NCBI GenBank assembly: GCA_963921825.1
Contig: OY997592.1
Location: 29,553,730-29,617,729, forward strand
Source of the DNA: Erodium maritimum
Taxonomy: Eukaryota; Streptophyta; Magnoliopsida; Geraniales; Geraniaceae
Reading direction: 5' to 3'
DNA length: 64,000 bases
Shown here: piece after piece, positions 52,739 to 64,000 of the stretch
How the letters are laid out: each line of letters starts with the position of its first letter
Position numbering within the stretch: position 1 is the first letter of the stretch
Notes under the pieces: generated by a model
What the model was told of the DNA's origin: nothing
What the model saw: the letters and a program-made list of their open reading frames with translations, nothing else
The model's database searches: none
Program-made: the position numbers and the translations under genes

Positions 52739-52747
52739 TAATATTTT

Positions 52748-53511
52748 TACTAGACAAATTCATATCTGAACTACATGTATCCACATGTATGATCTCAAAT
52801 ATGTTTGAACTCCTCTTGACACAATTCTTTGATTTGTTTGTCTGTTTTCCATTAATGCAATCAATGTAAATATAAAAATTAGTAAAATCTAAGGTGCTAA
52901 GTATCTCATTTTTTACTAACCTGTTAATTATATCAATGGAGATATATATTAATCTTTGGTTCAACAACATAGAAGAGTCTTCATTCATAACACAACGCTT
53001 TATACCAGCATGTTGCAGTATAACAATTATTATTTTGCAAATTAATATGAAAAGAACATTATACATTGTACTACTCCCCAAAAGTTCTTATTTATAAAGT
53101 AAATGTAGAGGTTTATCTAAAATATGAAAGGAATATCCTATAAGTACAAGTCTAAATACTAAAATAAGTTTCTTATAGAACTTAGGAACATAAAAGGTGT
53201 TTTCCAAATTTCAAACATGACCATTTCTAAGAACCAAAATGCAATCCACAATAGCCTCCACATGTGAGTCTATAATGTTTCTTGAATAAACATATTGCTC
53301 ATTTCCTAATGGCCTCCTCAAGTTTCGTAAATCCTACAACAAATTTGTTACTTGGATGTATAACCATGATCAATGCACTATGTGTCATGACATCTTTTAT
53401 AAATGTAACACTTACATTTTTTCTTTATGTTTGTCTAGGTGAGGTTTTTTACTTTCCCCCATTCCTTTGACTTGATTTCTTCTCTTGTGCACAACCAAAA
53501 TCACACCTTTT
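52748..53511 (-). pseudogene. Ty1/copia gag end and GAG-pre-integrase (part 2 of 4)
   Basis: Minus-strand frame 53081-52748 reads NRLVKNEILSTLDFTNFYIY, IDCINGKQTNKSKN and RSSNIFEIIHVDTC, the copia GAG-pre-integrase domain leading into integrase. The protease/gag-end region upstream (53100-53500) is badly decayed. It ends at the LINE target site. Confidence 0.75.
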
Positions 53512-55373
53512 AATGAGAGCATAGCAACAAAGTCCACAAAATATTCACAATCATGAATGCTTCTGCTTCCTCATTGCCGGAAGGTCCATTCAGTTTTCTG
53601 ATCAATATTAATTTCATAAGTTTCATCATCAAGCTCCTGTTTAAAAGGGGCTCCAAGGATGGCTCTCTCCTTTTCCATCTTTTGCACGACGTTATTTTTT
53701 TTCTTAACACTTCTATTGTAAGATTGTGGCTGGTTCTTCTCAACCTGCTCGTCGCGTCAAGGTTGCAAAGTCGAAGCCGGTAACAAGTGTTCAAGGCCCC
53801 GTCAAAGCTCCAGTCAACAATGGTGGAGTTCCGGCCAAACCAAAAGCAAGGAAGAGGAGAAAGAGGGTTGTACAAACGTCTGTTGCAGGGAAAGATGAAG
53901 GTGGTTTTGATCCATTTGCGACTGAGGTTGAGCCTCGTCCGATGGCGAGCATCTTTGTTTCTCCATCTGAAAAATAGAGCATGCTTCCTGTGAAGGATTC
54001 GCAGGTGCAAAACTTTAAGGGCTCCATTCCAGCAAAGAAGTCGGTGAAGAAAGCGTCGACTCAGGGGACAGAGGTATACGTTTGCAATCTCCCGGCTGGT
54101 ACAACCATGGAGTGGGTAAAGAATTCTATGGAGACTTACAGCGAGGTAGTTTCCGCCATCGTCCGTAAGAGGCGAAACAAAAGAGGCTTTCTCTTTGGGT
54201 TCGTCAAATTCAGATCGAAGGAGGCTGCCTTGAAGGTGATTGATACTTTCAATGAATTCACTTACAATGGCGATAAGCTAATTGTTGCCCTTTCCCGGTC
54301 TGGTAATTCTCGATTGTTCACTGCTCATAACGTTCAATCTGTGAAAAAAAATGAATGATGTTCCTTTGCAGACCATTTTTGACAATCTCAAACGGCTGAT
54401 TAACCCAAGCCGGTCAGATGCCGACGTTGCTGATCTGCAGCCAATCCCGGTCGCCAGAAATTCGAGGAGCAGTGAGCTTTTTCCGGCGAACTCAACTCCA
54501 GCGTCGACAATTCCAGCGACAATGAAGTCGATCAATCAAGGATGCGAGGCGATTTTGGAATCAATTTCAAATCAAATTGATTTGGTTCCCATGATTACCT
54601 CTTCTCCTCGCGAAACTAGCGCTGCAGATTGGACTGAAACTTGCGAGGATCCCTCTCGCAAGATATGTGATGTAGAGACTCGCGAGGATCACGTTTCATC
54701 TCGTGCGAATCGTGCTGCTCAGGATATTAGTGAGAAACGCGCACCACATTCGGGCGTCAATATTTTGGGTGTTGGGCTAACTCAAGCCCAAAACCCTTAA
54801 GCAGACCCTTTGGATGCTGGGTTAATTGCTATTATGTCTGTGCCAAGCCACATGCAATTTGGGCTCATTATCCACCCTCTTGCATCGTGTTCTGATTTGG
54901 TAAAGAATTTTCCCCCAAATCGGACTCTCAGGTTTTATCGTATTCCTCCCCTAACTCGGTGTCAAGTTTCGATCCAAACTTTCCAGTATGCTCACCAGAA
55001 ACAATACAGAAGGTTAAAGGGAAAAGAAAAAAGAAACCTCACCAACTTTTCCGAGTGTCGACTCGTTCACTTTGTATGAGTGAAACTCAGAAGCTCGAGG
55101 ATCAGCGCAAAAATAAGACACTTTGTCGCAGGACTTTGCTGCAGATAGATTTTAAGGACGATGTTCCTCCTTCTATCGATTAGTATTTCTTTGTATTTGG
55201 GTTTTGTTCCCTTTCTTCGTTTTTTCTTAGCAAGATTCTCTTACCGTTTGTGGTAGAGTCTCTTTTGAAGGTTATTGGGATAGCTTTTTGCGGTCCCCTC
55301 TCTTTTCCCTCGTCTTGGGGTAAAAAGATTAATAAAACAAAATCATCATCTATCAAAAAAAAAATTATCTAAA
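53512..55373 (+). mobile_element. ORF1-only LINE-derived insertion
   Basis: The target duplication AAAATCACACCTTTT occurs at 53497-53511 and 55374-55388 (11-15 bp, A-run ambiguity). The insert ends in an A-rich tail after ATTAATAAAACAAAATCATC, like the 2.7-kb LINE end. It has a 5' leader, an RRM-bearing ORF1 and a 3' UTR but no endonuclease or reverse transcriptase, so it must have moved with enzymes supplied in trans or arisen by internal deletion. Inserted in copia gag. Confidence 0.72.
53726..54800 (+). pseudogene. LINE ORF1-like protein with RRM domain
   Basis: The first part (AGSSQPARRVKVAKSKPV..., Lys/Arg-rich with KARKRRKRVV) runs to an in-frame TAG at 53975-53977. The same frame then carries an RNA-recognition motif: RNP2 EVYVCNLP, helix MEWVKNSM, RNP1 KRGFLFGFVKF, then NGDKLIVALSRS. 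After an A8 run (about 54343-54350) the frame shifts, and 54351-54800 continues with a Ser/Ala/Asp-rich tail lacking known motifs. ORF1 proteins of plant L1-type LINEs bind their own RNA. One stop and one frameshift make it inactive. It is also comparable with the minus-strand RRM pseudogene near 9.8-10.2 kb. Confidence 0.72.
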
Positions 55374-55388
55374 AAAATCACACCTTTT

Positions 55389-55608
55389 GAACTCACATGC
55401 ATGTTCTGCTAGCAACCCCCTTTCCTTTTAGCACACATGATCAATAATTCATTAATAGACCATTTATACTTGTGTGTGTTTATAGGATATGTTAAAGGTT
55501 TCATATTCTTGCGGTAGAGAATTCAAAATTTGATGCACGAAAAATTCATATGGCATTTTCATCATAAGTGTGTTTAATTGAGCCGTAATGTCTCGAATCC
55601 TCGTGATG
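55389..55608 (-). pseudogene. Ty1/copia gag fragment (part 1 of 4)
   Basis: Minus strand reads RIRDITAQLN, KMPYEFFVHQILNSLPQEYE and FNISY, the UBN2-type copia gag. It continues across the LINE site into 53511. Its 5' side ends abruptly at gypsy gag sequence near 55608, so the copia 5' LTR and gag start are gone. Confidence 0.78.
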
Positions 55609-56003
55609 TGATCACGCCCCTACAAATATTGGTAGACTGGTGTGCCCAGCCTGCAGATATCTCTGAGAGCCTGGGCCGTATAGCTGTCAATCTGACCTGG
55701 CCTCTCAACAGCAGCTGCTGTAGCAGTAGGCACAATCTATGGTGTCGGTGATGCAGTCTCTCTCTATGCGCTGATCGCCGCGAGAACTGCGCGAACCACC
55801 TCCTCTAGAGGGGTCGCCTGGGTTGGCTCTGTGACTGGAGGAGCTCTGGGTGGTAACCCTGACGGCCCAGCCCCAACTCTCTCGTGCTCTGCAGAAGTAG
55901 CACCTTGGGCACTTGCTGCCCCTGCCTGCTCAATGGCAGGTGACTGCCCTTGGCCGCCAGGTGGCCAACTTCTAGTGCCTCTCGGAATGTAGACGCGAGA
56001 CAT
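55609..56003 (-). pseudogene. Ty3/gypsy gag N-terminal fragment
   Basis: ATG at 56003 (MSRVYIPRGTRSWPPGGQGQ) then Pro/Ala-rich gag start, SYTAQALRDI-like and RLGTPVYQ-like residues near 55630. It matches the gag start at 63006 (MSRVYILRGTRSRP). It stops where copia sequence begins. Upstream, 56004-56106 is a short leader lacking the primer site expected next to an LTR. Confidence 0.7.
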
Positions 56004-56600
56004 GTCGTATACCCGTTGCACGGATAACGCACATGTTCAGATTCTCAATTTAGAACAAAGCGGTTCTCTTAAAACAAAAACGTTCACACGCGTTTCACAA
56101 GGGTCATGTCACGCCCCAAATCCGGTTTTTCCCAGACTCGAGAAGTGACTAAATATTTACAGTAAAACCAAAAATGATGAAATAAAGAAAAGTTTCCAAA
56201 TGATATAAATCCTTCAAAATGTAAAGAGTCACAACTCAAACGGTAAAATACAATCTCCAACATAAAAGAGTACATGTCTCTAAAACTAGTTAAACCCTCA
56301 AGCTCCCAAGCTCCGAGAGTCCGGCTAATACTGCTCCCGCTTAAAACCTGAAACACCACAAAGACCGGAGGGGTGAGCTTACGCTCAGTAGGGAAAATGC
56401 ATAACCAGGTCACCCTTGTTGTTTAATAAACAGGAGTTCACAAGTTCATTCAAATCTTAAAAAAGCGAGAAACCAAACCGAAGATGAAATACGGAGGCAA
56501 ACCGAAAGTTTAACAATTTCAAAGAGTCAATAAAGATCGTAGGAAAATAGGAGAATCAAAGAATTTCTTAAATACTCAAGAGAAGATCGAACGTTCAAGT

Positions 56601-57000
56601 AATGTTGTGGGATATGGAGTCGCCACCCTCCGATCCACAATACTCGTTGTGTCATGTCGGATTTTCCCTCGGTCCAGAGGATACGCATAACGTCGCAGAG
56701 ACGTATAACATCGAGAATGGCGGAAACATCCCTAGGAGGACGCATATCATCGGGATTCTTGGAAACGCATCCAAAGGACCCTATGTCACCGGGACAATAG
56801 AATAATGTCGTGGGACATATAGTCGCCACCCTCCGATCCACAATACTCTCAGTGTCATATCGGATTTTCCCTCGGTCTAGAGGAGGCGCATAACGTCGCA
56901 AAGACGTATAACGTCGAGAATGCCGGAAACATCCCTAGGAGGACGCATATCATCGGGATTCTCGGAAACGTCTCCAAAGGACCATATGTCATAGGGAACA
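56601..57000. repeat. 203-bp tandem duplication in the LTR
   Basis: Starts at 56601 and 56804 with AATGT(T/C)GTGGGA; shared internal GTCGCCACCCTCCGATCCAC and GAAACATCCCTAGGAGGACG. Two copies, several differences. Confidence 0.9.
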
Positions 57001-57049
57001 AAGGTAATACTCCCGCAGGACGCATACGCTCGGGTGAAAATAATCAAGA

Positions 57050-57550
57050 AATCAATCCCCGCAGGGTAAACCATCCAATTGCCCCGCAGGGTCCAGTGTC
57101 CAATGCCCCGCAGGGTCCGATAATCAATGCCCCGCAGGGTCCGTAACCATTGCCCGCAGGCTGGATAATCAATGCCCCGCAGGGTCCATATCCGTTTCCC
57201 ACAGGCTCAATAACCAATGCCCCGCATGGTCCATAACCGTTGCCCGCAGGCTCGATAACCGATGCCCCGCAGGGTCCATAACCGTTGCCCGTAGGCTCAA
57301 TAACCGATGCCCCGCAAAGTCCCTAACCGTTATCCCGCAGGATCAATAACCAATGCCCCGCAGGGTCCCTAACTGTTATCCCGCAGGATCAATAACCGAT
57401 GCCCCGCAGGGTCCCTAACTGTTATCTCGCATGATCTGCCAAACGATACCCCGCAGGGTCTACCTAACATTATCCCGCAGGATCTAAGAAACAATTTCCC
57501 GTGGGATCTACCAAGCAATGTTCCGTAGGATCACTCAAACAATACCCCGC
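57050..57550. repeat. About 45-bp CCCCGCAGGGTCC minisatellite
   Basis: Alternating half-units ATGCCCCGCAGGGTCCATA and ACCGTTGCCCGCAGGCTCG, about eleven full units with drift. Confidence 0.9.
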
Positions 57551-59418
57551 AGCCACAACCAATCATAGAAATACACACGTTCATCAATACACACCACACG
57601 GGATTCATACCCATAACTACACTTACCAGTACTTACCTCTTGCTCTCCACCGGTCAATCGATCACCTGATCGTGCCTCCTTGGCACAACCAGTCATACTC
57701 GATCAACCATTCAATCATTTAAGCATTCAGTCAATCAACCAATGATTCAAGCATTCAAGTTCAACATTCAAACATTAAAGCATGCATTCGATCTAGTTTC
57801 ATTAGACTATTGATTATCCTACTGACTAGGAAACAGGCATGTGAAGCTAACACACAACTAATCCGAGGGCTCATCACGACCTCTCTACCAGTAAATCAAT
57901 TCCCAAGTATTGAAAGTGAGCTACACTAGTGATTCTCATCCTAAGCATGCTTGCTAGACACATCCATTTATTAGTAATTGAAAGACGATTATTCTAGTTA
58001 TTCGCATCCTATATGTCATTCTAGGACCTTTCCGATTTTATTATCCTAACATGAATACGATTATCAAAATTACTCGAGTAGTTTGGACTTTCCCTACCTT
58101 GTGGTCTTCCTCTAAATACTCTGCTGAAACGTCGATTTGCCCTTACTCCGTTCTTCACACTAGTTCCAGATTGGTCTTCGTCTTCTCGGGCGAAGTCCAA
58201 GCTCTCGGGCGAAGTTTGAGTCTGATTTTAACAGGTAAAACTTACACTCAGAACCGATACAGTCTAAATAACATCAAGTTGATCTTTAACTCGAACGGGC
58301 CAAAAGCGGGTTAAACGACGAGTCGGGTTCGAGCACCCGAACCCCGAGCACAGAACTCGGTGCACATTTTCCGATGCACGGATCCCGAGGCATGGGTTTC
58401 GAGACACGATTCCCGAGTCACGGTTCAACGTTCCCGCTTTTGTCCCGTTCTAGGTCTGATTCAAACGTCCAGTTTAAAGTTCGGGTTTCCAAAACGTTCA
58501 AAAGTTCAACGATCTTCAGATCGATCCAACATCCAAAACAGTCCTTTTTATTTAATTTAAAACTGTTTTGAAAACCTGTTCTTTTGATTCAAGACTCAAC
58601 TGATTTTAGATTATTTATATTTTTTCTTAATTTCTCAAAACCAACCCAGATCCGAAGAAGAGAGCGAAATAAGAATAAAAGGGAAAAACAGAAATGGAAA
58701 GGAGTGACGGTCAGATCCCGGCCACCGGCGGTGATAAACCGGTCGGGGCTTCACGGGTTTTGCGTTTCTCATCGTAAAAGGTGAACGATGCTGCGGGGAG
58801 ATGGAGGCCGAGGCGGTCGTGGACGAGAGAGAGGCTCGGGAGAGCTGAGGGTGACGGCGGCGGCGGCGGGAACTCAGATCTGAGAGAGGGAGGGCCCGGC
58901 GATGACGCCGGCGATGGCGTGAGGAGAGGGGACGGAGAGGCTCGGGCGACGAGTTGGTACCGGCGAGTTTGGAGGAAAAATATGACGAGAGGCGACGGGC
59001 TTTGGCTGACGGAGAAGGCGGGGAAAGGGTGGCGGCGTGAGGGTTACTGCTCTCGCCTGAACGGGAGGCGGCGACCGGGCTTTAGTTGGGCGGCGGCGAG
59101 TCGGGAGAGGGCAGTGAGAGCCTGAGAGGGGAGAGGATCGGGAGAGGTGCTGGCGTCCGAGTAGAGAGAAAACCAAATGGGGTTGAAACCCTAAATTTGG
59201 CTCTTTTAAACCGAGGCTTAGACTGGGCCTAGTCTTTGGGCCTGGTCCGTGTAGAGCTGATTGGCCCAAAGTTGGCCCAATCCAAATTCAGCCCAATTTA
59301 TCATTTTCTCTTCTTCTTATCTTCCCCTTTTTTTGCCAACGAACCACTAATCGACTCGCCCCCAACTCAACGACGTCTCCTACGATAAATTATCGAAATA
59401 ACGATTAAGGTCTTTACA

Positions 59419-59432
59419 GTCTACCCCCCTTA
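59419..59432 (-). promoter_or_regulatory. Polypurine tract of the minus-strand gypsy
   Basis: Reads AAGGGGGGTAGAC on the minus strand, next to LTR start TGTAAAG. Preceded by AATTTCAGGGACGAAATTCC, which matches the end of element 1 pol. Confidence 0.8.
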
Positions 59433-62400
59433 AAGGAATTTCGTCCCTGAAATTTAAAACGAACACACTCCTCTTGACTTCATCTCAGCGAACATCCTGC
59501 TCAAAACTCAACAGCGAGGGATCCAAGGGGCACTTCCGTAGTTGGGAACGTGGGAGACGATAGGCAACGACTCTAGTTTTGCCTGAAGATCTCAAACAGT
59601 GTTTGATAAGCTGCGGGGCCAACTTGCCTCCGTCGCGGTCGAACCGCTAAAGGTCCTTCTTAGGCTCACTCTCAGAATATCTGATCACCAATTGAAACTC
59701 AAGGGCCTGCGCCTTTCATCGGTGTAACTCTTCCGTCGGCCCTGCACGGTCTTTAACCGTTTCCGAATTTATGCGACCTTCACGTCATCGTGCTTCACTA
59801 GGTCACGCAAGTTGCTCAAACGCCATACTTGGCGGTGAAAAACATCTTTTCTCAACAATTCATAACTCAAACGTGCAACGTCTTACATCAACTCCAAGGA
59901 AACCGAGCAAAAGCACAAGTCGAAACAAATGCTCAAATGCTTAAGAATCCTCGGGTAACTGTTTAGATATCCCATACCGGAAATTTCTGCGACACAGGTA
60001 TCCTGCTGGGACGCTCTGCAAGTCGAATAGAGTCGGAACCACATACTAATATTACTTCTCAATTTCCTCTTTAGCAACTGTTACCGGGACTAACCACAAC
60101 AAAGCTCACCCACTATCGAGTCAAGACCAACCACAACATGTCGATTGTCCCTCAGACACTGAGAAATGCCAGATAACGATCTCGGCAATCTAAAACGAAA
60201 TCCAACGTTAGTGTAGACAGCGGACCGTCACAAACAACCTCGATGTAGATACCTCTCATCAGAATCTTCAACGGTACCGGTATCACACCGGATAGAACGA
60301 ACTCGGTTCAGCCATGCCATACCGGAATATTCCTTCGGTATGGGTGTCTTACCGAAATACTCCGAAAATCGAATAAGGACGGAGCCATCCGCAGATGTAA
60401 CTCCTCAACTTCTCTTTAGTAACCGTCTCCCGAATGGTTCACACTGGAACGTCAATAAGGTCTTGTCACGACCCAACACACACAAGACGAGCAAGTAACA
60501 CACGAATTCAATCATCCAAACAAAGGTTCTCATAACCACTGCGGGGTTTGGAACAAACGCTTGTTTCATCACATCTCGTGGAAAGATAGACGTACCTCGA
60601 TCAAGTAAATGGTACAAGGTACCGACATAGTCGAAAGGCGGCCTGCCTCAAATATAACTTAATCACAAGCTCCTGCCGTACCAAGCATGGCACACTTGTC
60701 CAAGGTAGCAGCATGTCATACCGGATAAACCTTATCAAGATTCTCAACCTGATACGGGTCAGTCCCACATTAAGCATCACAACCTAACTCGCAGTGAACC
60801 ATCAACACCTAATTGTGATCAATCGAGAAGGTTATCCAACTCGCGATGTTTTCTTGATATCGATACTAGTTCTCAACCCCTGGTCAAAACACATCGCAAT
60901 TCGTCTCACCCAAACCATCATATCAATGCGTCAACGGTTCTCAAAACCGGTGCATGGTTCAGTACTACCATGAACTCTACCGACATCTAGTCGGACGAAC
61001 GACGTTCAACAACAAGGATCGATGGTCCTCTTACTGGCAATTAGTCAAAAGTAGGCGTCCTTCAAGACACTACAACTAAATGTACGATAATCACACTCGA
61101 TAGTGAATCGCAATTCAAGATCGATTGACAAAGGTTATCCCAACCGGTGGTATTCCTTATGCCGTTGACACTCGTTCACGAGCTGTCGATCAAAGAAATT
61201 TATAGTCAAGTCCCCCCCCCCAAATCACCACTAAAGGAGTAATCAACACGGTACTGAAATCTCGACAAATTGAACAGTTCAGAAAATAGCGCGATTCCTT
61301 CAATCGTTTCACGAACACTCAAAATCAACAACGGATAACTCTTATTCTTCCTTGTGCCCGTGCATGTCACAAAACCCGAACTACCACACAACGCTTCGTT
61401 CGGTGCCATCTTGTTACTGGCCTGGAAGCTTGTGGTAGTCGCACTCGGCTATCTGTAGTTGGATTTCAATGTGAGGTGCTCTCACTTCTAGGGCGTAACC
61501 TCATGGTTATGCTTAGTCCTCGCGGGACATTAGCGTTCATTCTCCTCTTGCTGATGGAGATCTTCCTTGGTACTCGGCTCGAGTTCTCCGTATTTGTCTC
61601 TACTGGGAGAGTCGTCTGATTAACTCTCGGTGTTATCCGTTTGTTCCGTGTGAACTGGCGGTAAACCGATTAGTCCTTCTGGAAGGAACGTAACAAAACA
61701 CACCCTACTCCAGTTTCTCACATACGGCACACACTTGCGCAACTTTCCATTCGTTAATCGGGATTTTGAAACAAACCCGTCTCGACGGTTCGAATCTTAT
61801 AACTTAAATTTTGTAGCGGGGGTAGAAGAAGTTGTAGATTACAACTCATGTGGGTATGGACCCTCCACGCTTCTGTTGCGCTACTCTGATCTATCGTAGC
61901 TCGGTCATCTTCTGTGACCGGTCGGACCGTTTACTGGTCAAGGCTACAGCCTCCCACTGCTCGGCGTTCGCTGCTGATAGCACCCGATGAACGCTTGCTG
62001 TTTCAACAATCGGTTCTTAAAATTCGATCCGCACTATCGGAGAATGAAAAGAACCTTCAGTATGGCCAAGTATGTTACTCCACTTTCGACTCCCACTAAC
62101 ACTAGTCGGTGCTACCATACCTCTACTCGGTGTGTTTAAAGTACTGGTGGGCTGAACAGTTTGTAACCCATTCGAACCATAAGTAATCACGAACCAATAC
62201 AACCCAGTGTAATGCTTAAGTTTCAGCAGACACGAAATCCAAAACGTGAAAGGTATCAAGTACTCTAAGCGATCTCAACATCGGTATCAAGTTCCTCAAC
62301 TCGGGGCCCAATAATCATGTACGCTCGCCCCTTCCGTATCGGAGATCCTCCTCTCGATGGGGGTGGAAGAATTTGCTGCTATGACAGCGTGTTCTCTTAT

Positions 62401-62520
62401 CGGCTGTCGTAGATCAAGCTGTGGAACGGTTCGTAGATTCATCACTCAACGGGCGGTCTCGGCCCAGATGTTCCAACGGTCTGCACGAAGGACAACACTA
62501 TGTCACCAGTATCGTGCTTC
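59433..62520 (-). pseudogene. Severely decayed gypsy pol
   Basis: Recognisable minus-strand islands: MAPNEALCGSSGF then SVRETIEGIALFSELFNLS at 61409-61290, matching integrase [10 protein letters not shown]...[11 protein letters not shown] of element 1; VAYRLP, SQLRK and CPLDPSLL near 59510-59580, matching the integrase-chromodomain junction; and DEIPLRG-like codons at the end. The length (about 3.1 kb) is shorter than intact pol, and the chromodomain is not found. Protease and RT were not identified. The element is old or was assembled from deletions. Confidence 0.55.
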
Positions 62521-63006
62521 TCCCTCAGCTGGGAGGTCGCGGAAAATATTCTCCAATGAATAAGAATACTGTAAAAGTATTAATGTTGTGGGTAATCCGC
62601 TCCAACCATACTACAACTGCCTCGGGGTCTGAATTCCCAGAATAGATTGGTGTACTCAACTTATGACAATCCCTGAGTGCCTGGGTCGTGTAACTATCCA
62701 CCTGGCCCGGCATCTCGGTAGTGACTGCGTCGGCAGTAGGCACAGACTCTTGTGTCGGTGCTACAGTCTCATGCAGAGCGTTGCTAACACTGCGCGAACC
62801 ACCTCATCAATAGGGGCCGCTTGAGTCGACTCTGCGACTGGAGGACTCTAGGTGGTGACCCTACCGGTTTACCTTCAAAAACTCTAGTGCTATGTGGAAG
62901 CAGCACCCTAGGCGCTCGCTGCCCCTGCCAGACCAACCGCTGGTGTCTGGATCTGCCCCACAACTGGGCGGCTCCTGGTACCCCTCAGGATATAAACACG
63001 TGACAT
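62521..63006 (-). pseudogene. Ty3/gypsy gag start of the minus-strand element
   Basis: ATG at 63006 (MSRVYILRGTRSRP), AGAASA, then about 62700-62525 QALRDCHKLSTPIYSGNSDP and VVWLERITHNI. Frame breaks between. The same subfamily as the gag fragment at 56003. Confidence 0.65.
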
Positions 63007-63660
63007 CTCGTAGACTCACTGTATTTAGAACATATAGATTCATACCTCAGTTTAACCCAATCGGTTCGATTCATCATGCCTTGACGTTCTCGTGCGTCTC
63101 AACTGGATCCCACTTGGATCAATAGTAAGTAGTATAATCATACATAGTATAGTCATATATAATATTTACATAGACAAGAATCCCGCACCTCGTGCGTCTC
63201 ACACAGCAATTAAAGGTTCAATCAAATCAACCACTCAACTCCCACAGGAGGATTCAATCAAATCAATAAATCAACTTCCACCGGAGGGTTCAATCAAAGT
63301 AGTCCACACAAGGCACAACGAAATAGGCATACCCCTTGCTCAGGTATCCTTCCAATAGGTGGGGTCTAGCATCGTAACACGATTAATTTCATCAGACTTA
63401 GCATTTCTTTCCTTTCCTCATGTTCTCAACTCCTTAACTTTTATTCAAACTTTCATGTCGATCTCGCGTCGTTACAACCCGATTCAGGCGTCCCCGAATT
63501 TCATTATAACAACTTGACATCTAACCATCACGCTCGACTACAGTGGCGCCCCTGAGTCAACCGGTGATAGTGCAAACATTTCGGTTTCTCATAAATTTCG
63601 GCATGACCTATTCGTATTTTCCACTAACCCTCCGCTTAAGCGGGACATTTACCAATCGTT
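63007..63660 (-). other. 5' leader of the minus-strand gypsy
   Basis: 63470-63560 is the reverse complement of the leader segment of elements 1 and 2 (GACTCAGGGGCGCC...GTCGAGCGTGA...GGGGACGCCTG). The primer site and 5' LTR would lie to the right. 63180-63330 has a short GGAGG(G/A)TTCAATCAAA repeat. Confidence 0.6.
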
Positions 63661-63669
63661 TTCATAAGA

Positions 63670-64000
63670 TAATTAGTACGCGGAGTTCTCATGCTCGGCC
63701 AAGTACACAACACAATTAATACATAGAGTTCTCATGCTCTTCAAAGTGCACAACACAATCAATACACAGAGTTCTCATGCTCTTCAAAGTACACAACACA
63801 ATCAATAAACAGAGTTCTCATGCTCCTCAAAGTTCTCAATATACGGAGTTCTCGTGCTCCCCAAATTTCTCAATACAACCGGTATGCGGAGTGCCCGTGC
63901 TCCCAAAATACCACGGAGTTCTCGTGCTCCCAAATTCTCAATACAATCGGTATATGGGGTTCTCGTGCCCCACCAAAATTCTCAATACAATCGGTATAGG
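63670..64000. repeat. About 43-bp tandem array at the right edge
   Basis: Units AGAGTTCTCATGCTCTTCAA plus AGTGCACAACACAATCAATAC at 63725, 63768 and onward, degenerating into CGGAGTTCTCGTGCTCCC units. It runs off the window. Confidence 0.85.

Larger units (their letters stand above)
56107..59418 (-). mobile_element. 3,312-bp gypsy LTR (minus strand)
   Basis: In element orientation, TGTAAAGACC (59418) to GGGGCGTGACA (56107). On its high-coordinate side is a polypurine tract and pol end, so it serves as the 3' LTR of the element at 59419-64000. On the low side lies leader and gag, as if it were also a 5' LTR. It contains a 203-bp tandem duplication, a CCCCGCAGGGTCC minisatellite, a GA/CG-rich leader block (58780-59160) and GGTGAGCTTACGCTC near 56372. 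Confidence 0.85.

Overview
The window is plant nuclear DNA, most likely from a eudicot. It holds GT-AG introns, a class III peroxidase gene with plant exon phases, an intron-containing histone H3.3 gene, and transposons of plant-only lineages (chromodomain Ty3/gypsy with an initiator-Met tRNA primer site, Ty1/copia, plant LINEs with RRM ORF1, MULEs, hAT, PIF/Harbinger). Only about 3 kb codes for host protein. The rest is a transposon landscape whose nesting order can be read from target-site duplications (TSDs).

Layout. 1-2.75 kb: broken PIF/Harbinger transposase and a 5'-truncated LINE 3' end with two TAA arrays. 3.9-7.3 kb: the intact gene island, with a peroxidase-17-like gene (+) tail-to-tail with a coiled-coil WEB-family-like gene (-). 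8.6-13 kb: a possible LTR-like repeat with a 29-bp inverted repeat, then an RRM-coding pseudogene split by a solo gypsy LTR. 13.5-15.6 kb: a TIR element (MULE-like, 10-bp TSD) containing an hAT element (8-bp TSD). 16.2-29.5 kb: a histone H3.3 gene (-) whose last coding exon is split by an 11,555-bp chromodomain gypsy element with nearly identical LTRs and TSD CCTCA. 29.9-33.3 kb: two more TIR elements, one a sister of the 13.5-kb element. 34.4-55.6 kb: a dead copia element (-) that took at least four later insertions: a second gypsy element (35.5-48.6 kb, with a 1.2-kb MULE in its 3' LTR), a roughly 489-bp MITE that itself holds a solo LTR, and an ORF1-only LINE. 55.6-64 kb: a decayed minus-strand gypsy arranged internal-LTR-internal and running off the right edge.

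The functional content is small. The peroxidase and coiled-coil genes look intact. The H3.3 gene keeps every residue except one (Ser instead of Ala at 111), but an element inserted recently, on the order of 100,000 years ago by LTR divergence, breaks it. As recalled, Arabidopsis has a WEB-family gene (At4g40020) beside H3.3 genes (At4g40030/40), so this may be a conserved gene pair expanded by transposons. I see no CRISPR, prokaryotic operon, tRNA or rRNA gene. All element boundaries and divergence counts were made by eye.
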